Of a stretch of DNA of 64,000 bases, positions 36,730-47,515 are shown piece after piece; positions within the stretch are counted from its first letter, which is position 1; each line of letters opens with the position of its first letter. This DNA is from Epiperipatus broadwayi. Lineage: Eukaryota; Onychophora; Udeonychophora; Euonychophora; Peripatidae. A program made the translations under genes and the position numbers. The stretch covers positions 368,886-432,885 of the forward strand of contig JAQFVV010006717.1 of NCBI GenBank assembly GCA_028023455.1. The letters are read 5' to 3'. A model generated the notes under the pieces. That model searched no databases and was not told the origin of the DNA. It saw nothing but the letters and a program-made list of their open reading frames with translations.

Positions 36730-37300
36730 GGCAATTAAATGGGTTTCACAGTTTGCATTGTTCTGTGCTGTAATTGGCATAGAGTGAATCAATTGTGACT
36801 ATTTAAAGATGTGATGTGTTACACTGTGACTTCTCCTTATACAGAGTCAGGAATCTCTCAGCAACTATGCCCAGGGAAACTTGTAAGCCATTTTACCTTC
36901 CCTTTCCATTCCCCACCCTAAGTTTTCCCACAATCTGCTCCATCCCATTTCCACAACATAATCTTTGTCAACTCCATGGTCTTGATATCTAAATCCTCCT
37001 TATTTTATCCCAAATGCAGCATAAAAAACCAATAACCCACTTTCTATATAATCACTTTGATCATATTTATTCTTCCATAATTTCATTATCTGTACCCTTT
37101 CTACTTCCAAGCATTTACATTGAATTAACAGGTGCCTAATATTTTCTATGCCTTTCTTACACAACTTGCAGACTAAATCATCCATATTTTTCCATTTATG
37201 TGTATTCCCTTGTTGCTAAAGATCATGTTCCAGCTTGAAACAATAAACTACTTTCCTTACTATTATCATAAATTAACTTGCACACTATGTTCTGCTTACT
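36730..37300 (-). mobile_element. LINE 3' part, separated from its RT by the LTR block
   Basis: The minus-strand ORF 37185-37000 begins MDDLVCKLCKKGIENIRHLL and continues IQCKCLEVER, a C-x2-C-x-H-x-C zinc knuckle like those near the C-terminus of many LINE ORF2 proteins. The upstream part of such a protein (RT and following domain) is found on the same strand at 53560-52553, on the other side of the LTR block. The knuckle region ends at the (TA)n that starts the block, so the two pieces are very likely one LINE split by insertion. Confidence 0.65.
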
Positions 37301-37323
37301 TATATATATATATATATATATAT
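37301..37323. repeat. (TA)n at the left edge of the LTR block
   Basis: TA dinucleotides ending where the LTR TGTAAATATC starts. The right edge of the block (52505) is also TA. Confidence 0.85.
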
Positions 37324-39356
37324 TGTAAATATCAATAGGTCGATATTTATATTTTAAAAATTTGTTATTTGTTATTAAAAAAAAAAATCTCTTTAAGTTG
37401 AAGTTTATATATGAAATATTTAAATTTTTCTTTTATGTTTATTAAATATAGTTATTATTTGAAGTTATTATTTTATTTATATATATCGATAGTACATCAT
37501 TATAAATATTTAATTATTGAAATAAATAAGGACATATAAATTGTTGATTAAAAAAAAAAGTATTTTATTTGCAATGATTACTAAATGTAATAAATAATTA
37601 TTTATGTATATTTTAAAAGATGTTAAATTTTCGATTTGATACTTTTTATATGTATACTTAATATTTTATTTTTATTTTGATGTTAATTGTTGTAAAAGAG
37701 AACATACATATAACATGAGTTTTAAAATAGCATCTGCTGGCATAAAACCACGCGACAATAATAAGGAAGCCATTATTAGGATTATTGCTTATTAAAAATG
37801 GGATATAGAACAAACAACTGAAGGATAGAATTTTATTACATTTTATTTCTTTAAAGTTTACCATTTTAAAATACTGAAGTAACGTATATATTTTGTAATA
37901 AACATATAAATTATGACGGGGTAATAAGGATATATCGCAGCTAGGGCTGCATCATCATCATCGCTTTCATATATTCTAAAGCAATTTTTCAATGGAACAA
38001 CTAAAAATTTCAACGTATAAATTTCATCGCGTCTGGAATTAAAAGCTGGCATAGCTATCTTAAATGTATTATCGTCAATTTAATTCTAATCTGGAAGTAA
38101 TTGTAATTGATGTACTGGATTTAACATTTTAATAAAATATGCATATATTCAAGAATTAATAATCTTCTTTAATGAAATCGTTTCGTCGTTCTTTTAATAG
38201 AATGCATTCTAAAAATAAAAAAAAAATATACAGATGAAAAAACTCATGGACTAAATTAATTCTTAAAAAGGACAATCAACTAAGTGAACTTTTAAAAAAG
38301 GTATTTAATAATTATATATTTATATGAATGATGTGTGGATATACATTTTTGAGATTGATATATTTTTTTTTTGTTTATTTTATTTTTCATTGTAAAATGT
38401 AACGTTTGTGAATGATCAATTTAAGCGTCTTGTTCTATTATAACATTAAACGTATAACAGATGATGTTTAAGATAAATATTTAAATAATTTTAAAATCTG
38501 AAATATAATTTATAAGTTGAGGTACTAAATATTAATTATTATCTTTACATTGCAACTATTAGGCAGAAATATGTCTTTATATATTTATTGTTTATATTTA
38601 TATTGGAAATATTAATATTATTTAAAGTCAAATGATAACATAAATAAAAGATGTGCTATTTATTTTATAAATAATGCCTTTGTAATTATTTAAAGATCGA
38701 TACTATATTATTCTTATTTTCTTAATGCCAAAGTTATTAGTGAATTAATTGAATTTACGACTTAATAAAAGATAATTTCTTATTTCATTTATTACTTGGT
38801 TTGTAGGTCACTTACATATATTATTTTTCATACACATATTTAGAGGTACATAAATTTATATAGTAGATGTGTATATTTGAATTTAATAAAAGTTACTTTA
38901 TTTTTGATATATATATTTGATTAGTTAATCACATCAACCTAAAAGATAAATTATAATGAAAGATCTCATTGATTAGTATGATTTTAGATATGTTTTATAT
39001 AAAGCTAGCTGGAAGGGCAATTTAAACAATTTATTAAAATATAATTGGAACAAGTTTGTTTTTCTTCATTCTTTAATATAAATGGAATAACTTATATACA
39101 TTCCATTATATTTAACTTGCTTAATTATGAGCTACCATATAGTTTCCATTGTATTATTTATATAACCGGGATAATTTTGTCTTTCTTCAATTTAAATGGA
39201 ATGTAGCAAGTACGATCCATTATATTTAACTTGCCCAAACATGGGCTACCTTAAGTTCCATTACATTTGGAGCATCCAAGTGAGGCTATGAATTATAGGT
39301 TCCATTACATTTGGCTAGTCCAATCATGGGGCTGCTACATATACGTTTCCATTACA
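37324..39356 (+). repeat. Solo LTR (LTR-1), plus orientation
   Basis: A 2033-bp LTR beginning TGTAAATATC and ending TTCCATTACA, with no interior attached. It is the inverted, clearly more diverged relative of LTR-2/3/4, so it is an older solo LTR. Its right end carries at least four diverged copies of a 45-60 bp module (39096-39356). It faces LTR-2 across a 20-bp TA run. Confidence 0.8.
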
Positions 39357-39376
39357 ATATATATATATATATATAT
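39357..39376. repeat. (TA)n at the centre of the LTR palindrome
   Basis: Ten TA units between the facing 3' ends of LTR-1 and LTR-2. Confidence 0.85.
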
Positions 39377-41278
39377 TGTAATGGAACGTGTATGAGGCAG
39401 CCCACGATTGGGCAAGCCAAATGTAATGGAACGTACTTGCTGCATTCCATTTAAATTGAAGAAAGACAAAATTATCCCGGTTATATTTAAATAAATTGTT
39501 TAAATGCCCTTCCAGCTAGCTATACATAAAACAAATCTAAAATCATGTAAAGCAATGAGACCTATCTTTATAATTTATTTTTAAGGTTGATGTGACTAAC
39601 TAATCAAATATATATATTAGAAACAATAGGACTTTTACTAAATTCAAATATACACATCTAACTATGTAAATTTATGTACCTCTAAATATATAAATGAATA
39701 ATAATATGTGTAAGTGACCTACAAACCAAATAATAAATGAAATATGAAATTATCTTTTATTATTTATAAATTCAATTAATTTCATAATAACTTTGGCATT
39801 AAAAGAAAATAAGAATAATATAGTATCGCTCTTTTAAATAATTACAAAGGCATTATTTATAAAACAAATAGTACATCCTTTATTTTATGTTATAGTTCAA
39901 CTTTAAATAATATTGATGTTTTAAATATAAATATAAAGAATAACTATGTGTATATACTTGTAATAAGTATATATAGATTAAATATATAAAGACATATTTT
40001 TGCCTAACCATTATAATATAAATATAACAATTCATATATAACTTCAACCTATAAATTACATTTTAAGATTTTTAAATTATTTAAGATAATTATCTGAACA
40101 TCTGTTATACGTCTAATATTATTATAAAACAAGATGCTTAAATTGACCACTTATAAAACGTTGTATTTTATAATAAAAAAAAATAAAAGTAAATAAAAAA
40201 AAATATATCAATCTCAAAAATATATTTATATATTACTCATACATATATAAAATTATTAAATACCTTTTAAAGTTCATTTAGCTAATTTTCCTTTCCAAAA
40301 AGTTAATTTATTCCATGAGTTCTTTTATCCGTTTACTTTTATTATTAGAATGCATTCTATCGAAAGGTGAAAAAATTATTATATTAAAGAAAATTGTTAA
40401 TCCTTAGATATATGCATATTTTATCCGTTTTAAAATTTCCTTTTTTTAAAAAAAAATAAATAAACAAATTAAAATGTTAAATCCAGCATGTCAATTCCAA
40501 TTACTTCCAGATTATGATTAAATTGACGATTATACATTTAAGATAGCTATATCAAGTTTCAACTCCAGACGCGACGAAATTTATACATTGAATTTTTTAT
40601 TTAGTTGTTCCATTGAAAATTGCCTTGGAATAAATGAAAGCGATGATGCAGCCTCCTGGCTGCGATTCTTGATTAACCTGCCATAATTTATGTATTTACC
40701 ATAAGATATATATATATATATTATTTCAGTATTTTAAAGAATAGTAAATTTTATAAAAATAGAGTGTAACAAAATTTTATCCTTCAGTTGTTTGTTCTAT
40801 ATCTATTCCAATAATAATATATAATAATCATGGCTTCCTTATTGTTGTTGCTGTTGTTCCATGCGCCAGCAGATGCTATTTTAAAACTCATGTTATATAT
40901 GTTCTCTTTTTAAAACAATTAACATTAAAATAAAAATAAAATATCAAGTATATATATATAAAAATATTAAATTGAAAATTTGACATCTTTAAAAATATAC
41001 ATAAATAATTATTTATTACATTTAGTAATCATTGCAAATAAAATAATTTTTTTAATCAACAATTTATATGTCCTTATTTATTTTAATAATTAAATGTTCA
41101 TATTGATGTACTATCAATATATATAAATAAAATAATAACTTCAAATAATAACTATATTTAATAAACATAAAAGAAAAATTTAAATATTTCATATGTAAAC
41201 TTCAACTTAAAGAGATTTTTTTTTTAATAACAAATAACAAATTTTTAAAATATAAATATCGACTTATCGATATTTACA
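39377..41278 (-). repeat. LTR-2 (3' LTR of the lower unit)
   Basis: 1902 bp, TG...CA on the minus strand (TGTAAATATC to TTCCATTACA). Two 45-bp modules at its 3' end start at 39377 and 39422. Confidence 0.85.
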
Positions 41279-41452
41279 ATACCCTCTAATCCACCGAAAA
41301 AAAAAATCTTTGCAAATAACTAATTAATTAAGAGATATCGAAAAACTTCTCAAATTTGTAATCTTTCTAAGCTAAATAATCTTTTAAAAATCGCAAATCA
41401 TTGATACAACTTTAACATTAAAGAACTCTTGAAAATCATTTTGAAAATCATC

Positions 41453-41653
41453 CTATTCTATATTAAGTCTTTTCAATTTAACTTTAGGTTTATTTAAATC
41501 TCTTTCCTTAGTTATATTTTCTTGAAGAAAATCTTTATTATTTATCTTTCTATCTATAACTTTAAGTTTAACTTTGGCCTTTCCAATATCTTTCATAAAA
41601 TTTATACTTCCTTTAAGATAATTTATTTTAAACTTATCTCTACTCAGTTTAAT
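41453..41653 (-). other. Short ORF overlapping the gag stop in the -1 frame, lower unit
   Basis: Directly at the gag end the minus strand reads CCA TTA AAC TGA. In the -1 frame the same bases continue for 66 codons (IKLSRDKFKINYLKG ... VKLKRLNIE) to a TAG at 41453. The product is very Lys-rich. ATTAAAC is close to heptamers that allow -1 slippage, though the first base breaks the ideal pattern. It could be the start of pro-pol in the full-length parent, kept after pol was lost. The second unit has the same arrangement. Confidence 0.4.
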
Positions 41654-43506
41654 GGATGATTTGAATATCCAGTCGCTGGAGTATTAACCTCAGTATTAGT
41701 GGTATCATATGGATAACTCCCTGGTTGTAAATTAGTAACACGACTATATTCATGATTTCTATTGTAACCTCCATGATCCCGGTATGGATTTTGTCTTCTA
41801 TTATTGTGGTAATTTCTGGTAAACCTTTGCATGCGACCTGTAAATTGGTTTCTTGGTATATGATAATTTACGTTTGCTAAATTATAATTAGAGTTATCTC
41901 TTGTAGTTCCAGTTGATTTATTACAAATACCATCACTAGCTTCTAATATTCCCAAGATATCTGCTACTTCCTCAATGGTATGTCGATCTGCAGCCACCAA
42001 TGTTTGTTCAATATGCCTTGGTAAATTTCTACGCAAAATCCGTACAATTTGAGTTTCAGATAATGGAAATGCATTTAGGGTTTTGAATTTGGCCACTTGA
42101 TGTCTAAAAAATTGAGTATAACTCCCATCACGAGAAGTATATTTTTCGTGAGAAAGTCTATGGCGTATAAAATCTTGTTTATCCTCATTCCAGAAGTTAT
42201 TCATTATTGCTTCACGATAATCACCATAAGTTTGAGGCCTTTCAAACAGAGATCTCCACCATTCTTTAGCTGAAGCGTATAAATGGTTACTAGCAATTGC
42301 CAACTTTTCTTTCTCTGACAGGATACTAAGTGTAAACAATTCTTCTAATGTATTCAGGTATTCCATAGGATTTTCATGATACTCACCTTTAAAAACTTTA
42401 ACATTAATGAACCTTGCAGCATTATGATTCATATATGAATCACTAGATATTTGGTGTGGAAAATCAGAAGATCTTTTAGATTCTATTAAATTTGTTCCAT
42501 TATTAACTTTATCTAAACAACACTTACAATTTTCTTTATTTATCAATTCCTTAACAAATGTCTCATCCTTAAGATAATCTCTGTCTATAATATTATCTTT
42601 CATTTTATTTATATCTATCTTTATTTCATATTCTTTCCATTGTTTTTGCAAATTTGTTATATATTCACAATTTTCTAACGTAATGATTTTTATTTGCTCA
42701 ATTTTTACATCCATTTCTGCCACATCCTTTCGTACCTCTATTTCATAATTTTTACAGGTTTCAATTTCATTATTATTTATATATTCTGAAAGGGGTCTTA
42801 ATTTTCCTTGAATTTGATCCAATTTAACATCTATTTCTTGTATACGATTAGAAGTAACTTCATTTACTACATTAATACGTTCATTTATATCTTGTAATTT
42901 ATTAATATCAATCAACTGTTCCTCTTGCTGCAATCCCACAGCAATTTTAATTTCAGCAGAGATAGTCGTATATAGGTTTTTAAATGAAGATTCATTATCA
43001 ATTTTCAATGCTTGGAACTTATCCCATAATACCTTATTATTATTAATAATCTTTTCCTCAAATTCCCCATGTTCTTTCTTAGACTCTTCTAATCTGGCCA
43101 TAATTCCTTGATTTTCTTCCTTCATTTCATTATTTATTTCTTCAATTTTTGCTTTTAAAGAATTAGCTTCAACTATTGTCTCTTCTCTATATTTTTCCAT
43201 CTTTTCATCAAATTTTATTTCTACTCTTCTAACACTATTATCTACCAGAATTTTTAATTCATTAGAATTGGTTTTCATCTCAGCTCTAAGTTCTTTTAAT
43301 TCATTAGAGTTAGTTTTTAAACCAATCTCTAGTTTCTGGGAAAGTTCATCAGAATTTGTTTTTAAGTTGATTTTCATCTCAACTTTAAGTTCATCATATT
43401 TAGACTCTAGTCTATCATATTTGGTATTTAACTCAGCTCTAAAATTTTCCATAAATTCTCTTAAATCAAAATCACCACTAACTGACATTTCACTACTGTT
43501 ATCCAT
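41644..43506 (-). CDS. gag: Retrotransposon Gag protein, lower unit
   Basis: Intact 620-codon ORF from ATG at 43506. Gag assembles the particle that packages element RNA in the cytoplasm. Residues about 15-340 are heptad-rich coiled coil, with near-repeats LKTNSDELSQKLEIG / LKTNSNELKELRAE / MKTNSNELK at 48-85. Residues about 365-525 match the Retrotrans_gag core (FINVKVFKGEYHENPMEYL, ASAKEWWRSLFERP, then FWNEDKQDFIRHRLSHEKY and LRRNLPRHIEQTL). The tail (about 548-590) is Arg/Asn/Tyr-rich and probably binds RNA. There is no CCHC knuckle; CKCC at 327-330 is not one. It differs from the upper-unit copy at only seven residues. The N-terminal coiled coil is unusually long for a Gypsy-type Gag. Confidence 0.88.
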   Translation of the reverse strand: MDNSSEMSVSGDFDLREFMENFRAELNTKYDRLESKYDELKVEMKINLKTNSDELSQKLEIGLKTNSNELKELRAEMKTNSNELKILVDNSVRRVEIKFDEKMEKYREETIVEANSLKAKIEEINNEMKEENQGIMARLEESKKEHGEFEEKIINNNKVLWDKFQALKIDNESSFKNLYTTISAEIKIAVGLQQEEQLIDINKLQDINERINVVNEVTSNRIQEIDVKLDQIQGKLRPLSEYINNNEIETCKNYEIEVRKDVAEMDVKIEQIKIITLENCEYITNLQKQWKEYEIKIDINKMKDNIIDRDYLKDETFVKELINKENCKCCLDKVNNGTNLIESKRSSDFPHQISSDSYMNHNAARFINVKVFKGEYHENPMEYLNTLEELFTLSILSEKEKLAIASNHLYASAKEWWRSLFERPQTYGDYREAIMNNFWNEDKQDFIRHRLSHEKYTSRDGSYTQFFRHQVAKFKTLNAFPLSETQIVRILRRNLPRHIEQTLVAADRHTIEEVADILGILEASDGICNKSTGTTRDNSNYNLANVNYHIPRNQFTGRMQRFTRNYHNNRRQNPYRDHGGYNRNHEYSRVTNLQPGSYPYDTTNTEVNTPATGYSNHPLN

Positions 43507-45210
43507 TATTACTAGAACTATAATATTATATACTCAAAAAAAAATAAAATCCAAGATATATATATATATTTATTTCTATATAGTAATTATCACAGATCAA
43601 GGGCTCACCATCTCCAATCATTATTCCAACAAGCAATTATTTAACTAAAAAATACAAGCCTTTTTAATCTTATAATACATAATAGCTATCTGACAATCTA
43701 AATCTTACTTATTTGAACTCATGTTTAAAAGTCATTTATAATGAAAAAAAAAATGAAACATTAATATGTTTGTTTTCAAACCCTAATTGATAATCAATGT
43801 AATAGATTATTTGTTATAACAATAATTAATTAATCAAACCCTTAAGTTTAATGTTATATATTTAAGTTATATACTTATCTATTCCTTCAAAGATCTGATA
43901 GATACTGACAACCAAAAGATTGATTAGCACTTTACAACCTTGATGTAGATAAAAGAATTCAATCATTATTCCCAAAGCATACAATGTTTCATGAACACTT
44001 AGATGATTATCACATTTCATTCTATCCAATTTACTACAACCCATAATAATTTTCTGAAAACACTATTACACTACCCTGCTTATATTTAAGTCTTAGGGGC
44101 TATTATTTATAAAATATTTCCTTGCTCATCTTTAGGAGACTTAGAGGCAAATATTATACATACATCAAAATAATTATACCTTACTCTCTCTGGAGTTTTA
44201 AAGATAAAATCATGGCAGGACCACTGTTAACTGCTTCATGATAAATAATAATAATACTTAAAGCAGAAGAAAACGGAAGAAAACGGAATATACCTTTTTC
44301 TTTTTTCGTTTTTTATGTTGTACTAACACTTCGAAATCAAATAAAATGTTATAAAAACATATTTATAAACAACAAAACATAACACTTATATTAATTATAT
44401 AAAAAGCCTTTTTCGGCAAATTTATTTTTTGCCCTTTTCAAACATGTCTTCCAAAAATACTACGACTACATATATATAGCGACATCTATGTTAATACATG
44501 ATAAGTAAAAAATAACAAAAGACAAAAGAACAAAAGAAATATACAATTAGAATAAACAATCATATTTCTTTTGTTCTTTTGTCTTTTGTTATTTTTTACT
44601 TATCATGTATTAACATAGATGTCGCTATATATATGTAGTCATAGTATTTTTGGAAGACATGTTTGAAAAGGGCAAAAAATAAATTTGCCGAAAAAGGCTT
44701 TTTATATAATTAATATAAGTGTTATGTTTTGTTGTTTATAAATATGTTTTTATAACATTTTATTTGATAATAATAATAATAATAAACATCAAAATTTGGG
44801 TTGGAGCAATGAATGAGATCAATCAATACAAGTGACATGAATGCACTACATCCCTAAGACAATGACAAAAAATTCCCCATCCAACATCAATACTTACAAT
44901 AGAACCAACCAAACTCCAACAATCAAATACCCCATCCAACCTTCAAAATTATAGATTTTCTACAACATAAACTTTCCAAATATGGACAAAATTATTATGC
45001 CGTACTTTAACACCATCATTAAAAAATAATACAATAATATTAACCATCTCCATCTAAACATAAGGCTAAAATATTTCCATTTATATAAAAAAAATTAAAC
45101 ACACAAAAATGCTTCTCTTTCTTTAAATTATATATCTCATATTAATATATATATACTATACATTTCTCAGGTATGTGGGGTATTTCAAGCCCTAATTAGC
45201 TTATTTCGAG
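43507..45210 (-). other. Leader of the lower unit
   Basis: About 1.7 kb between the primer-binding site and the gag ATG, 518 bp longer than the upper-unit leader because of the hairpin insertion at 44256-44767. A 60-codon minus ORF (43862-44044) recurs in the other unit with one change, but the units are so alike that this gives no evidence of coding. Confidence 0.6.
44256..44767. mobile_element. Hairpin (foldback) insertion in the lower-unit leader
   Basis: The upper unit lacks this segment, where the leader reads straight through an (ATA)n run. The insert has about 80 bp of non-palindromic sequence (with AGAAGAAAACGG partly repeated) and then 206-bp arms, 44337-44542 and 44562-44767, that are reverse complements with one mismatch noticed, around a 19-nt loop. 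No ORF. It looks like a non-autonomous foldback or MITE-type element inserted into ATA repeats. The target duplication cannot be read reliably inside the repeat. Confidence 0.75.
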
Positions 45211-45227
45211 CCCTAGTTGTTGCGCCA
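45211..45227 (-). other. Primer-binding site, lower unit
   Basis: On the minus strand TGGCGCAACAACTAGGG starts 2 nt after the LTR-3 end. It begins with TGG, as expected for a tRNA 3' end complement. Confidence 0.65.
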
Positions 45228-45229
45228 AA

Positions 45230-47138
45230 TGTAATGGAAACTATATGAGTAGCCCACGATTGGGCAAGCCAAATATAATGGAACGTATATGCTGCATTCC
45301 ATTAAAATTAAAGAATGAAGAAAAACAAAATTATTCCAGTTATATTTAAATAAATTGTTTAAATGCCCTTCCAGCTAGCTATACATAAAACAAATCTAAA
45401 ATCATGTAAAGCAATGAGACCTATCTTTATAATTTATTTTTAAGGTTGATGTGACTAACTAATCAAATATATATATTAGAAACAATAGGACTTTTACTAA
45501 ATTCAAATATACACATCTAACTATGTAAATTTATGTACCTCTAAATATATAAATGAATAATAATATGTGTAAGTGACCTACAAACCAAATAATAAATGAA
45601 ATATGAAATTATCTTTTATTATTTATAAATTCAATTAATTTCATAATAACTTTGGCATTAAAAGAAAATAAGAATAATATAGTATCGCTCTTTTAAATAA
45701 TTACAAAGGCATTATTTATAAAAACAAATAGTACATCCTTTATTTTATGTTATAGTTCAACTTTAAATAATATTGATGTTTTAAATATAAATATAAAGAA
45801 TAACTATGTGTATATACTTGTAATAAGTATATATAGATTAAATATATAAAGACATATTTTTGCCTAACCATTATAATATAAATATAACAATTCATATATA
45901 ACTTCAACCTATAAATTACATTTTAAGATTTTTAAATTATTTAAGATAATTATCTGAACATCTGTTATACGTCTAATATTATTATAAAACAAGATGCTTA
46001 AATTGACCACTTATAAAACGTTGTATTTTATAATAAAAAAAAATAAAAGTAAATAAAAAAAAAAATATATCAATCTCAAAAATATATTTATATATTATTC
46101 ATACATATATAAAATTATTAAATACCTTTTTAAAGTTCATTTAGCTAATTTTCCTTTCCAAAAAGTTAATTTATTCCATGAGTTCTTTTATCCGTTTACT
46201 TTTGATTATTAGAATGCATTCTATCGAAAGGCGAAAAAATTATTATATTAAAGAAAATTGTTAATCCTTAGATATATGCATATTTTATCCGTTTTAAAAT
46301 TTCCTTTTTTTTAAAAAAATAAATAAACCAATTAAAATGTTAAATCCAGCATGTCAATTCCAATTACTTCCAGATTATGATTAAATTGACGATTATACAT
46401 TTAAGATAGCTATATCAAGTTTCAACTCCAGACGCGACGAAATTTATACATTGAATTTTTTTATTTAGTTGTTCCATTGAAAATTGCTTTGGAATAAATG
46501 AAAGCGATGATGCAGCCTCCTGGCTGCGATTCTTGATTAACCTGCCATAATTTATGTATTTACCATAAGATATATATATATTATTTCAGTATTTTGAAGA
46601 ATAGTAAATTTTATAGAAATAAAGTACAATAAAATCTTTATTTTTCAGTTGTTTGTTCTATATCTATTCCAATAATAATATATAATAATAATGGCTTCCT
46701 TATTGTTGTTGCTGTTGTTCCATGCGCCAGCAGATGCTATTTTAAAACTCATGTTATATATGTTCTCTTTTTAAAACAATTAACATTAAAATAAAAATAA
46801 AATATCAAGTATATATATAAAAAATATTAAATTGAAAATTTGACATCTTTAAAAATATACATAAATAATTATTTATTGCATTTAATAATCATTATAAATA
46901 AAATAATTTTTTTAATCAACAATTTATATGTCCTTATTTATTTCAATAATTAAATGTTTATAACGATGTACTATCAATATATATAAATAAAATAATAACT
47001 TCAAATAATAACTATATTTAATAAACATAAAAGAAAAATTTAAATATTTCATATGTAAACATCAACTTAAAGAGATTTTTTTTTTTAATAACAAATGACA
47101 ATTTAAAAAATATAAATATCGACTTATCGATATTTACA
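45230..47138 (-). repeat. LTR-3 (shared middle LTR)
   Basis: 1909 bp. It serves as 5' LTR of the lower unit and 3' LTR of the upper unit. Two terminal modules start at 45230 and 45274. Confidence 0.85.
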
Positions 47139-47314
47139 ATACCCTCTAATCCACCGAAAAAAAAAATGTCTTTGCAAATAACTAATTAATTAAGAGATAT
47201 CGAAAAACTTCTCAAATTTGTAATCTTTCTAAGCTAAATAATCTTTTAAAAATCGCAAATCATTGATACAACTTTAACATTAAAGAACTCTTGAAAATCA
47301 TTTTGAAAATCATC

Positions 47315-47515
47315 CTATTCTATATTAAGTCTTTTCAATTTAACTTTAGGTTTATTTAAATCTCTTTCCTTAGTTATATTTTCTTGAAGAAAATCTTTAT
47401 TATTTATCTTTCTATCTATAACTTTAAGTTTAACTTTGGCCTTTCCAATATCTTTCATAAAATTTATACTTCCTTTAAGATAATTTATTTTAAACTTATC
47501 TCTACTCAGTTTAAT
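47315..47515 (-). other. Short ORF overlapping the gag stop in the -1 frame, upper unit
   Basis: Same position, length and sequence context as 41453-41653, including ATTAAAC directly before the gag TGA. Confidence 0.4.

Noticed and set aside
39096-39356. Array-like spacing of LTR-end modules resembling a CRISPR array
   Set aside because: Eukaryotic LTR context, modules diverged and contiguous without unique spacers, and only two to four units.
43268-43648. 126-codon plus-strand ORF, repeated at 49130-49510
   Set aside because: Antisense shadow of the coiled-coil part of gag; its conservation is explained by gag duplication.
43862-44044. 60-codon minus ORF in both array leaders
   Set aside because: The two units are nearly identical everywhere, so shared openness is not evidence of coding.
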